A program made the position numbers and the translations under genes. From AP-15 sp963755435 (GTDB taxonomy: Bacteria > Pseudomonadota > Alphaproteobacteria > ATCC43930 > CGMCC-115725): DNA of 64,000 nucleotides. The stretch lies in NCBI GenBank assembly GCA_963755435.1, contig CAVWJX010000003.1, positions 620,001 to 684,000 of the forward strand. Direction: 5' to 3'. Every line of letters begins with the position of its first letter. Position 1 is the first letter of the stretch. Below are positions 17,469-27,698 of this stretch, one piece after another. The notes under the pieces were generated by a model that searched no databases, was not told where the DNA came from, and worked only from the letters and a program-made list of their open reading frames with translations.

Positions 17469-19067
17469 ATGCACATTCAAGTGATCGAGGAACTGGACCA
17501 GTTCGTTGCCCTTCGCGGCAACTGGGATAGGGTCTACGAGGCCGATCCCGAGGCGCAGTTTTTCCTCTCCTGGCAATGGCTGTTCGACTGGTTGACCATG
17601 CATCCGACCGTTTGGTTCGTGCTGGCCGCCAAGCGCCATGAGAGCGAGGCCGATTTCGGGGCGTTTCTGCCGGTCCGGATGCGCACCGAGTTCGACCCGG
17701 AGCACGGCTTTAGCAACGTGCTTTATCTGGCCGGCGACGGCTTCTCGGATTATGCCGGCGTGCTGAGCCGGCCCGAGTTCGAGGCGGAGGCGGTTCCCGC
17801 ATTGGCCGAATACGTCAAGCGGAAGCTCAGCTGGGCCCGGTTCACGATGGACAATTTGACCATGTCCGATCGGCGGCGCCGGCTGTTGCTGCGGCCGTTC
17901 GACAAGACGCGCTTCAGCCATCGGGCCATCGTCTATAAGGATCCCGGTGAGCGGGTCGACCATGGGGTGTGCCTGTCGATCGAGCTGCCGGGGAGCTGGG
18001 ACGTCTACCTCGGCGGGTTGAGCGGCAACAACCGGCAGAAAATACGCCGCCTGCTGCGCCGCACCGATGCGGCGGCAGATGTCCGCATCACCGTGGCCGG
18101 CCCCGATGACGTCGACCAATATTTAACAATTCTGCTGGAATTTTGGAAAACCAAGTGGACCCCGAGCAAGGGGTTGGCGAAGGCCGATGAGATCGCCCTG
18201 CGCAACCATCTGATGCTGGCGCGCTGCGCCGAGAACGGCACGTTGTTTCTGCCGGTGTTCTGGCACGGGGAGAGGCCGGTGGCGGCGCTCGCCAGTCTGG
18301 TCGATGCGTGCAAGAAATCGCTGCTGTTCTTTATCGCCGGCCGCGATGAAAACTATCGCGAGATGCCGGCCGGATACCTCTTGCATGCCTACAGCATCCG
18401 CCACGCGATCGCGAAGGGCTTTACCACGTACGACTTCCTGAAGGGCGACGAGCCGTACAAGTACCTGTTCGCCCCGCAGCGGGAGCGCCGCCAAAAGCCG
18501 CTCACCGTGGCCACTAGAACCGGACGCAACCTCGGTGGCAGGCTTGACTTGCGGGGCCTTCCGCAGATGCTCGAGATGACCCTCGAATTCCATCAGCAGG
18601 GCGCGGCCGCCGATGCCGAACGCGGCTATCGCCAGATCCTCGAACTGGCGCCGGACCACGCGCTGGCGCTGTTCAGATTGGGCCGGCTGATGGCCGAAAC
18701 CGGCGCCTATGCCGAAGCGAAAAAACTGCTCTCCAATGCGGTGGAGATCGAGCCCGACGGCGACAACATCTGGGTTTGGCTGGCCCGGTCGCTGCAGGCG
18801 CTGGGCGAGGATCAGGTGGCGCTCGCGGCTTGCCGCCAGGCGGTCAGACTGCACCCGCAGAACCAGGAGGCCAGAGAACTGGTGGTGGAGCTGAGCCTTG
18901 CCGCCGATCGCCCCGGCCGGGCGGCGGCGCCGGGGTTCAGCCCGGCCGAGATCGCGCAGCACCCACCGGCGTCCCGCGCCCGGACCGACGACGCCGCGTT
19001 CAGGCCTCCTCCCGGCACCCCGGAAATCGCCGAAGCCTTACGTTTCCTCAAGCGCTATCGAGCCTAG
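17469..19067 (+). CDS. BioF2-like GNAT acetyltransferase fused to C-terminal TPR repeats
   Basis: A 532-residue two-part protein. Residues about 1-360 match the BioF2/CelD/FemAB-like acetyltransferase fold: FFLSWQWLFDWLTMHP at the N-terminus, LSGNNRQKIRRLLRRTD in the middle, and AGRDENYREMPAGYLLHAYSIRHAI followed by YDFLKGDEPYKYLFAP at the end of the domain. Residues about 375-475 hold at least three TPR units (AERGYRQILELAPDHALALFRLG and following). Such acetyltransferases modify polysaccharide or act beside exosortase systems, and a PEP-CTERM regulatory operon lies 4 kb away. The ATG at 17469 is chosen; a TTG at 17418 is possible. Confidence 0.82.
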   Translation: MHIQVIEELDQFVALRGNWDRVYEADPEAQFFLSWQWLFDWLTMHPTVWFVLAAKRHESEADFGAFLPVRMRTEFDPEHGFSNVLYLAGDGFSDYAGVLSRPEFEAEAVPALAEYVKRKLSWARFTMDNLTMSDRRRRLLLRPFDKTRFSHRAIVYKDPGERVDHGVCLSIELPGSWDVYLGGLSGNNRQKIRRLLRRTDAAADVRITVAGPDDVDQYLTILLEFWKTKWTPSKGLAKADEIALRNHLMLARCAENGTLFLPVFWHGERPVAALASLVDACKKSLLFFIAGRDENYREMPAGYLLHAYSIRHAIAKGFTTYDFLKGDEPYKYLFAPQRERRQKPLTVATRTGRNLGGRLDLRGLPQMLEMTLEFHQQGAAADAERGYRQILELAPDHALALFRLGRLMAETGAYAEAKKLLSNAVEIEPDGDNIWVWLARSLQALGEDQVALAACRQAVRLHPQNQEARELVVELSLAADRPGRAAAPGFSPAEIAQHPPASRARTDDAAFRPPPGTPEIAEALRFLKRYRA

Positions 19068-19224
19068 TGGTCGGTCAAAGGGATCTCGGCGCCCCGATCA
19101 AAAATTTGTTCGGGCTGCACCGATCGCGGTTGCCGCTGCCGCCGGGTATTGACAGCTTGCAGGCTCGGGGCTACCGCTCGGCGCCGATGCTTTGGGCGGC
19201 TGCGGCCTCGTCGATGGTGGCGCG

Positions 19225-20301
19225 ATGAAAGTCTCGTTTTTTGAAACCGGACGGTATCTATCGCCGCACCCGCTGCCGGCGGAGTGGCCGGTGCCAGCCA
19301 GCGCCTATGATCCGAAGGCCGGCGAGGCGGCCTATCGCGGCATGATCGAGCGGCTCGAATATGTCGAGGAGCTCGGCTTCGACTGGGTCAGCGTGTCGGA
19401 GCACCATTATTCGCCGCGCATCCTGACCCCCTCGCCACCGGTCTCGGCGGCGTTCATCGCGGCCAAGCTGAAGCGCATCAAGATCGCGCTATTGGGGCCG
19501 ATCGTGCCGCAGAGCAACCCGGTGCGGGTGGCCGAGGAGCTGGCCATGCTCGACACCTTGTCGCAGGGGCGGCTGGTGGTCGGCCTGCTGCGCGGCACGA
19601 CCAACGAGTATCTGAGCTTCGATCTCAATCCGGACGAGGCGCGCGAGCGCACCGACGAGGGGATGGAGCTGATCCTGAAGGCGTGGACCGAGCCGCAGCC
19701 TTTCGGCTGGCAGGGGCGGCATTTCCAATACCGTACCGTCTCGGTGTGGCCGCGGCCGTTGCAGCAGCCCTATCCGCCGACTTATGCGCTGGGGACGAGC
19801 CGCGAATCCTGCGAGTTCGCCGCGCGCAACCATCTCGGCCTCGGCGTCTCCTATGGGCCGTTCGAGGTCATGGCGAAATCGACGCGGCTCTACCGCGACG
19901 CCTGTGCCGGCTATGGCTGGGAGCCGGGCCCCGACGACATCATCTATCGCGCCAACATGCTGCTCGCCGAAACCGACGCCGAGGCGCATGCGCGGCTCGA
20001 GCAGCAGCGCGGCCAGGCGCCGTTTCCGCTGCGCGCCGGGGTGCGCGACGCGCTCGTCGAGCTCGATCAGCGCAACATCGCCGGAGAAAAGCGCACGCCC
20101 AATGTTGGCGGCGTGTTGCCGACCACCTTTGTCGGCGGCCCCGATACGATTGTGGCGCAGATCCAGCGGGTTCGCGACGAGGTCGGGGTCGGCGTCCTCG
20201 ACCTGTCGTTGCAGAACCCCGGCGCCAGCGATATCGGCCGGCTGATGGAGTCGCTCGAGCTGTTCGGCACCAAGGTGCTGCCGCGGATTCGCGAGATTTG
20301 A
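19225..20301 (+). CDS. LLM-class flavin-dependent oxidoreductase
   Basis: A 358-residue luciferase-like TIM-barrel monooxygenase that uses reduced FMN or F420. Seen are YVEELGFDWVSVSEHHYSPR near the N-terminus, GPIVPQSNPVRVAEELAMLDTLS, GRLVVGLLRGTTNEY, and C-terminal VGGPDTIVAQIQRV. This is close to alkanal monooxygenase-like enzymes. The ATG at 19225 is used, as the upstream in-frame start at 19192 gives an atypical extension. The alpha/beta hydrolase follows 31 bp later, so the two probably share a transcript. Confidence 0.88.
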   Translation: MKVSFFETGRYLSPHPLPAEWPVPASAYDPKAGEAAYRGMIERLEYVEELGFDWVSVSEHHYSPRILTPSPPVSAAFIAAKLKRIKIALLGPIVPQSNPVRVAEELAMLDTLSQGRLVVGLLRGTTNEYLSFDLNPDEARERTDEGMELILKAWTEPQPFGWQGRHFQYRTVSVWPRPLQQPYPPTYALGTSRESCEFAARNHLGLGVSYGPFEVMAKSTRLYRDACAGYGWEPGPDDIIYRANMLLAETDAEAHARLEQQRGQAPFPLRAGVRDALVELDQRNIAGEKRTPNVGGVLPTTFVGGPDTIVAQIQRVRDEVGVGVLDLSLQNPGASDIGRLMESLELFGTKVLPRIREI

Positions 20302-20332
20302 AGCCGGACATTCGGCGGCGGGAGGGATCGCG

Positions 20333-21136
20333 TTGGTGATCGAGACCGAAAGCTCGTTCCGCGAAAGCCATGTCGAGGCCGACGGCTTCCGCATCCGCGC
20401 CATGATCGCCGGAGACGGGCCGCCGCTGGTGCACCTGCATGGCGCCGGCGGGCTGCGGCTGACCCCGGGGCATCAGCTGTTGTGCCGCCGGTTTCGGGTG
20501 ATCGCCTTCGAAATGCCCGGGTTTGGGCTGTCGGCCGAGAACAGCCGCAGCCGCGACATGCCCGACCTGGCCGCGACGATGGGCCGGGCGATCGACCAGC
20601 TCGGCCTCGACCATTTCAACCTGATGGGCACCTCGTTTGGCGGCAAGACCGCGTTGTGGCTGGCCTTGCAGCAGCCGGAGCGGGTCCGCGCCCTGGTTCT
20701 GGAGGCGCCGGCGGCGATCCGCCCGCCGGGCGCCGAACCGCCCTCGGGTTCGCCCGAAGAGATGGCGCGCCGGCTTTACGCGCATCCCGAGCGGATGGCG
20801 CCGTTGCCGACGCCCGATCCGGCGGTGCGGGCGAAGACCGCAAAGCTGGTCGGCCGATTGCGCGGCCCCGATCGCGACGCCGATCTCGAAGCCCGGCTGC
20901 CGAGCCTCGCCACCCCGACCTTGGTCTTGTTTGGCACCCTCGATCGCGTGATCCCGCCGCAGATGGGTCGTTTCTATCCGCAGCTGATGCCCAATTGCCA
21001 TCTGGTGTTTGTTTACGACGCCGGTCACGCGATCAGCACCGATCGGCCGGCCGCCTTTAGCGAAATTGTCAGCGATTTTGTCGAGCGCCGCGAAGGCTTT
21101 GTCGTCAGCCGCAGCGCGAGCGTGATCCACCCGTAG
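20333..21136 (+). CDS. Alpha/beta-hydrolase
   Basis: A 267-residue hydrolase of the meta-cleavage-product or haloperoxidase-like class. The oxyanion loop is HLHGAGG, the nucleophile elbow is GTSFGG (Ser101), the acid lies in LFGTLDRVIPP, and the catalytic His232 is in DAGHAIS. Start is TTG at 20333 or GTG at 20336, both served by ggaggg at 20321-20326. It closes the catabolic run and could hydrolyse a ring-fission product or an ester. The substrate cannot be told from sequence. Confidence 0.86.
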   Translation: MVIETESSFRESHVEADGFRIRAMIAGDGPPLVHLHGAGGLRLTPGHQLLCRRFRVIAFEMPGFGLSAENSRSRDMPDLAATMGRAIDQLGLDHFNLMGTSFGGKTALWLALQQPERVRALVLEAPAAIRPPGAEPPSGSPEEMARRLYAHPERMAPLPTPDPAVRAKTAKLVGRLRGPDRDADLEARLPSLATPTLVLFGTLDRVIPPQMGRFYPQLMPNCHLVFVYDAGHAISTDRPAAFSEIVSDFVERREGFVVSRSASVIHP

Positions 21137-21468
21137 GGCAGTTCGGCGGCGCTTGCAGCGAGGCCGACGATCGCGGAATTGGCGAATTTTGCCCGCCTAG
21201 CGATCGCGGCAATTATTGCCAAGTGCCAAATGCATGGATCAAATTCGGTCGAGCGTTGATTGCCGACGCGGCAAAACTTGGTAAAGATATGGACTCGCGT
21301 TATTGCGGGGCTTTAGTGATCTAGCGCGCCGATAGGACAGGCGCCGGGCGTGAGTGAATGCGCGGTGCCTTGGGTGTCCGAGCGGCCTCGCTTCGTTCGA
21401 TCGCGTGATTACACGTGGCGAAGCCGGAACCGGGCGCCGCGGCTTGCCGCCCGAGCAGAGGATTTGCA
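21137..21468. other. Intergenic region before a membrane-protein gene
   Basis: About 330 bases with lower GC than the flanks. Nothing gene-like is supported. Scattered A/T-rich stretches, such as ttggtaaagatatgg near 21278, could contribute to a promoter for the gene at 21469, but no confident site was found. Confidence 0.4.
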
Positions 21469-22602
21469 ATGCGACCCTGGATGATCGTGTTGACCAGCGC
21501 GGTGGTTGCCATTGCCGCCGCGGCGGCGATGGCCGGGGCGATCCTGTCGCTGACCCGCCATGCCGCGACCATGCCGGTGCTGCTGCCGCTGCTGCCCGAA
21601 CTCGCGGTGGTGGCGCTCGGCGTCTATGCGCTGTGCGCGGTGGTGCTGAGCGCGGCCAATCTGGTCGCTCTGAGCCTGCTGCTGCGCCGCCATTTCGCGC
21701 GCACTCCGGCGCATCGCGGGCCGGCCGGACCCGATTGGACCGCAGCCCTTGCCGGCGGCGGATTGCGGCGGCTGGCCCCACTCCTGGTGACGCCGCAGCC
21801 GCGGCCGGCGCGCGCCGATGGCACCGTCGTGCTGCGCCGCTTGTTTCGCCCGGAAGAGGCCAGGCGCGAGGTCGGGCATCTCTGCTATCTCTGGGCGGCG
21901 CGCACGCATTTCTTCACCGCCTTGATCGCACTCGTCGCGGTGGTGGCGTTGGGTGCGGCGCAGCAGCATGGCGCGCTGCCGCTCGTGGCCGGCCCGATTC
22001 CGACCGCGGCCGCCGGGTTGATCGTGGTCGGTCTGATCCTGCTCGCGGTGCTTGCCCGGCTCGCCATCGACGTTTCGATCGATCCGTTGATCGACGCGGT
22101 GGCGCGATCCCCGGCCGAGCCGATCGAGGCCGCGCTGCTGCGGCGGGCCGTGGAGTTGCTCGAAGCCGCCCGAGCTGGCGGCCCCGAGCGCGGTAACGAG
22201 GCGCCCGCCGCGGCGATGCAGATCCCGGCCCGGCTGGCCGACGCGCTCGAGGACGGGCAGCGCACGCTGAGCCAGGCGATCGAGCGCCTGGTGGCGGCGA
22301 GCGACAGGCTGGCCGCGCTCAACCGCTCTTCGCTCGAAGCGATCGAGGCGAGATTGCGCGCGGCCGAGCAAAGCCAGCCGGCGCCGGGGTTGCCGGCGCC
22401 GGCCGAGACGGCCGAACTCGCGCAACTGCGCGAAGCGATGGTGGCGCTGACCGATGCGCTGCAGCGCATCCCGGCGACGGCGATGGCCGCCGGCGCCGAA
22501 CCGGCGACCAAGACCGATGTCGCGGTTCACCGGCCGCCGGCGCAGCCGGGTCTCGCCGACGAGCTGAAGCGGCTGCTGGAGGATATTGCGACGACGCCGT
22601 AA
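21469..22602 (+). CDS. Membrane protein with coiled C-terminal region, unknown function
   Basis: A 377-residue protein starting MRPWMIVLTSAVVAIAAA after an agagga box. It has four likely membrane helices: two near the N-terminus (about 5-25 and 38-62) and two in the middle (about 148-170 and 182-205). A long alanine/leucine-rich cytoplasmic tail follows with heptad-like spacing (ALEDGQRTLSQAIERLVAASDRL). No family is recognised; the shape resembles MotA/TolQ-like or septum-associated scaffold proteins without their motifs. It converges on the TPR gene of the PEP-CTERM operon. Confidence 0.65.
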   Translation: MRPWMIVLTSAVVAIAAAAAMAGAILSLTRHAATMPVLLPLLPELAVVALGVYALCAVVLSAANLVALSLLLRRHFARTPAHRGPAGPDWTAALAGGGLRRLAPLLVTPQPRPARADGTVVLRRLFRPEEARREVGHLCYLWAARTHFFTALIALVAVVALGAAQQHGALPLVAGPIPTAAAGLIVVGLILLAVLARLAIDVSIDPLIDAVARSPAEPIEAALLRRAVELLEAARAGGPERGNEAPAAAMQIPARLADALEDGQRTLSQAIERLVAASDRLAALNRSSLEAIEARLRAAEQSQPAPGLPAPAETAELAQLREAMVALTDALQRIPATAMAAGAEPATKTDVAVHRPPAQPGLADELKRLLEDIATTP

Positions 22603-22687
22603 CCCGGCGCGCCCGATGGCATTGCTGCTGATCGGGCCAGGTCGAGCCCCGGCCCGGTCGCGGGGTGGGGTGCCGCGTCCGGCGGGG

Positions 22688-25600
22688 TCAGCCGCGCTTG
22701 AGCTCGGCCAGCAGCTTTTGCGCCTGCGCCTTATCGGCAAAGGCGGCCCCCGAGCCGAGCAGCTTTTCGAGCATGGCCTGGGCATCGGCGCTGTGGCCGG
22801 CGCGGTGCAGGGCCACGGCAAGGTGGTATTGAATCGCCGGGTCGGCGGGGGCCGACACGTTGGCGGCGGTCAGATAGGTCACCGCCTTGTCGGCCTGCCC
22901 CTGCGCCAACAGGATCCAGCCGAGGGTGTCGTCGATCTGCGCGGCGCTGGGCGCCGCGGCGACCGCGCGCTCGGCCAATTGCTGGGCTTTTGCCAGATCG
23001 CCCTTTTGCTGATAGAGCCAGGCCAGGTTGTTGAGCGAGGCGGCATCGTCCGGGCGCGAGGCCACCAGCTTGTTGTACTCGGCGATCGCGGCATCGTAGT
23101 TTTTGTTCTGCAGGTAGAGCGAGGCCAAGGTCGCGCCCACCGCGAAATCGTTCGGTGCGGTCTTGAGCCGGGCCTGGAGCAGCGCCTCGGCCTTGCCGGT
23201 TGCGCCGGTGGCGTTATAGACCCGGGCCAGGGCCGAGGTGATGCTGTCGTCGGCCGGCTTGGCTGCGAGCGCCTTTTCGAGGAGTGCGGCCGCCTCCTTG
23301 CCGCGTCCGGCGTTCACCAGCAGATCGGCCGATATCAGATCGTAAAGCGAGTTGCCCGGGTCCGCCTTGGCATAGTCGCGCGCCTTGGCCAGCCCGGCCT
23401 CGACGCCGCCGCTCTCGGCCGCGACCCGGATCAGGTCGCCCTTCAGAGCGGAGTTTAGCGGCGCGCGGTCGAGAGCCGCCTGCAGCACCGAGCGCACCTG
23501 GGAATAATCTTTTGCCTTGTTCAGGACGGCGAGGTAGCGCGACAGGATCGGCGCCGAATTCGGCGCCAGCTGATAGGCGCGAGCATAGGTGGCGATCGCA
23601 TTTTTGAGGTCGCCCGCGCCGAGCTGGGCGCGCGCCTGGACGTCCAGCACAGTGGCGTTCGCCGGAAATTTCGCGGCCAATTCGGCCGCGGTCGCGGTCG
23701 CGTTTTTCCAGTCCTGGCGCATGCCGTAAAGATTGACGAGCTTGAGGCCGGGGGCCGGATCGCTCGGGGCGGCGCTCTGCGCGCGGGTGATGTCGCCGAT
23801 CGCCTCGGACCACTGCTTTTGCGTGATCGCGACATCGGCCAGGCCGAGCAGGCCGGCAAGATCGGTCGGGTTTTGCGTGACCACCTCGCCATACATTTTC
23901 TTGGCATCGGCGGCGCGGCCAGTCGCGAGGTAGAGCTGGCCCAGGACGGCGCGCACCGCGAGGTCTTTCGGGTCGGCCTGCAGCCGGCTGTTCAAGGTAG
24001 CCTCGGCCTTGGCGAAATGGCCGGTCCGGATCTCGAGGCGGGCCAGCGCCACGGTCAGCGCGTCGTCGGTGGGCCTCGCCGCCACCGCCTTTTGCAGCAG
24101 CGCCGCCGCGTCGTCGAATCGCCCGGCATCCTGATAAACTTCGGCGGCGACCAGAGGATAGACGTTGCTGCCCGGATCCTCGGCAGCAAAGCTGTTGGCC
24201 TGCGCCACCCCGGCCTCGACGCCGTCGCTCGCCGCCGTGACCCGGATCAGCTCGGCCTTGAGCGCGCTGATTTTGGGGTTTTTGGCGATCGCGTCATGCA
24301 GCACCCCGCGCGCTTCGCGGTAGCGCTTGGCCCCGTTGAGCAGGCCCACATAGCGCGACAGGATCGGCAGCGAATTCGGCTCCAGCTCATGCAGCCGTTC
24401 GTAGCTCGAAATCGCCCCACTCCTATCGCCGGCCGCAAGCTGCGCCTGCGCCTGGGTCTCCAGGACCTGGCTGTTGGCCGGGAATTGGGCGCTGAGCGCG
24501 GTCGCTTCGGCCTTGGCGTTGGCCCAGTCCTGCTGCAGCTCGTAGAGATGCACCAGGGCCAGTCCGGGGGCCGGGCTATTGGGTGCGGCCGAGCGGGCGC
24601 GACTGATGTAGCCGTTGGCTTGCGACCAATTCTTTTCGCCGAGCGCGATGTTCGCCAGGCCGAGAAGAGCCGCCTCGTCGTCGGGCTTGCCGGCCAGCAC
24701 ATCGCTGTACACTTTCTTGGCCTGGTCGGCCTGGCCGGTGGACAAATAGAGCTGCGCCAGGTCGGTTCTGGCGGGGGCAAAGCCGGGCTGGCTGGCCAGC
24801 GCGGCGCGAAACGCCGCCTCGGCCGAGGGAACATCGTGCTGCGCGGCTTTGACCATGCCGAAGAGGGTCTGGTAGAGCGCGTTTTTCGGGTCGCGCTTGA
24901 CCAGGGTTGCGGCGACCGCGGCCGCCTTATCGATGTGCCCGGCGCGCAGCTGGGTCAGCACCAGGGTCGGACCGGCAATGGTGGCGCCCGACTGCGTGTC
25001 GTACACCCGCTCGAGCTCGGCCAGCCCCTCCTTGTTCTTGCCGAGGCTGAGCTCCGAGATCGCCATCCTGGTATTGATCGTCGCGTTGCCGGGATCGATC
25101 GCCGCGGCCTTTTCGAATTGCTGGAGCGCCAGCTCGGGCTTGCCGTTGGCCATGTAGGCGTTGCCGAGCAGGGTGAGCAGCTGCGGGTCGGGTGGCGATT
25201 TGCCGGCGACCGGCGTCAGATAGCCGATCGCCCGCGCCGGCGCGCCCTGGCGCAGTGCGGCGACCGCGGCCAGCCGCGCCGCCTTGGGGTCACCGGGAAA
25301 TTGGGTCAGGTATCGGTCGAGCAAATCCTCCGCCAAGGCAAATTGGCCGAGCGCCAGCTTGGTGGCGCCTTGGAGGTAATAGCCAGCCGGAAACTTGTTG
25401 AAACCCGGCGACAATTGGTCGAATAGTTGATCCGCGGCGGCGTATTTCTTTTGTTTTGCCAGTTCGAGGGCGCGCAGATAATTGGCCATGAAATTGCCCG
25501 GCGCCACTTTGAGGATCGCCTTGAGATCGGCGTCGGCGGCCGGATAATTGGCCTCGGCGACATTGAGGCTGGCGCGGCTCAGACGCACCGCGAGGTTTTT

Positions 25601-26299
25601 GGGGTCGATCGCCAGCGCCGCGTCGAACCGGCTCAGCGCCGCTTTGGGGTGACCCTGGATGCGGGCCAGCTCGCCCTTGATCAGCAGCCCTTCGACCGAG
25701 CGCGGATCGGCGGCGAGCACCTGGTCCAGGAGCTTGTTCGCCGCGGCCGGATCGGTCGCGGCCAGCACCCGCGCCAGCGCGATTTTCGGCGGCTGCGCGC
25801 TCGGATCGAGGCGGATCGCATCGTTGAGCAGCTTCTCGGCCTGGGCGCGGTTGTGCTGGCCGGCGGCGGCGATGCCGAGCGCCAGGCGCACCTTGCTTTC
25901 GAGCGCCGGCGGCCGCTTGCCCGGCTTGACCATGTCGGTCAGGTCGGCGAATTTGCCCTGGCGCAGCAGCGCGTCGATCAGCACCGGCAGATAATCCGCC
26001 TCCTTGCCGTCGCGGTCGCGCGCGGCACGCGCCTCGCGCTCGGCCGAGATCGGGTCGCCGAGCTGCAGATAGACCCGCGCCAGCTGGGTGCGCAGCAACG
26101 GATCGCGCGGCAATTCCTCGATCGCGTTGCGCAATTCGATCTCGGCCGATTTGAGGTTGCCGCTGGCCATCAGGCGATTGGCGCTCTTGGCGGCCGCGGC
26201 CGGGGCGTCGGCGGCGCGGACCGCCGGGCTCGCGGCGATCAGCAGGCCGGCGGCCACCGCCGCGCAATGCCGCAACGCGCGGCGTCGAGCCTGGGCCAT
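22688..26299 (-). CDS. prsT: PEP-CTERM system TPR-repeat protein (PrsT-like)
   Basis: A 1203-residue exported protein made almost entirely of about 25-30 TPR units. The N-terminus MAQARRRALRHCAAVAAGLLIA is a signal peptide with a likely cut after AVRA; I see no good lipobox, although family members are usually called lipoproteins. Two internal blocks of about 340 residues (around 510-850 and 850-1190) are visibly similar, including GLxLVxLYxxxQDWxNA and LPNS-type phrases, so the protein grew by block duplication. It follows prsR by 29 bp. The family is linked to exosortase/PEP-CTERM secretion and exopolysaccharide assembly. The start at 26299 is preferred over 26335, which would prepend a non-signal stretch. 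Confidence 0.87.
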   Translation of the reverse strand: MAQARRRALRHCAAVAAGLLIAASPAVRAADAPAAAAKSANRLMASGNLKSAEIELRNAIEELPRDPLLRTQLARVYLQLGDPISAEREARAARDRDGKEADYLPVLIDALLRQGKFADLTDMVKPGKRPPALESKVRLALGIAAAGQHNRAQAEKLLNDAIRLDPSAQPPKIALARVLAATDPAAANKLLDQVLAADPRSVEGLLIKGELARIQGHPKAALSRFDAALAIDPKNLAVRLSRASLNVAEANYPAADADLKAILKVAPGNFMANYLRALELAKQKKYAAADQLFDQLSPGFNKFPAGYYLQGATKLALGQFALAEDLLDRYLTQFPGDPKAARLAAVAALRQGAPARAIGYLTPVAGKSPPDPQLLTLLGNAYMANGKPELALQQFEKAAAIDPGNATINTRMAISELSLGKNKEGLAELERVYDTQSGATIAGPTLVLTQLRAGHIDKAAAVAATLVKRDPKNALYQTLFGMVKAAQHDVPSAEAAFRAALASQPGFAPARTDLAQLYLSTGQADQAKKVYSDVLAGKPDDEAALLGLANIALGEKNWSQANGYISRARSAAPNSPAPGLALVHLYELQQDWANAKAEATALSAQFPANSQVLETQAQAQLAAGDRSGAISSYERLHELEPNSLPILSRYVGLLNGAKRYREARGVLHDAIAKNPKISALKAELIRVTAASDGVEAGVAQANSFAAEDPGSNVYPLVAAEVYQDAGRFDDAAALLQKAVAARPTDDALTVALARLEIRTGHFAKAEATLNSRLQADPKDLAVRAVLGQLYLATGRAADAKKMYGEVVTQNPTDLAGLLGLADVAITQKQWSEAIGDITRAQSAAPSDPAPGLKLVNLYGMRQDWKNATATAAELAAKFPANATVLDVQARAQLGAGDLKNAIATYARAYQLAPNSAPILSRYLAVLNKAKDYSQVRSVLQAALDRAPLNSALKGDLIRVAAESGGVEAGLAKARDYAKADPGNSLYDLISADLLVNAGRGKEAAALLEKALAAKPADDSITSALARVYNATGATGKAEALLQARLKTAPNDFAVGATLASLYLQNKNYDAAIAEYNKLVASRPDDAASLNNLAWLYQQKGDLAKAQQLAERAVAAAPSAAQIDDTLGWILLAQGQADKAVTYLTAANVSAPADPAIQYHLAVALHRAGHSADAQAMLEKLLGSGAAFADKAQAQKLLAELKRG

Positions 26300-26327
26300 C
26301 AGCTGTCCTTCCAGTTGCGCCCGACCG

Positions 26328-27694
<1,367 letters not shown>

Positions 27695-27698
<4 letters not shown>

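Noticed and set aside
23819..25426. Plus-strand 535-codon ORF inside the TPR gene
   Set aside because: Antisense shadow of a repeat-rich gene; no domain and no ribosome site.
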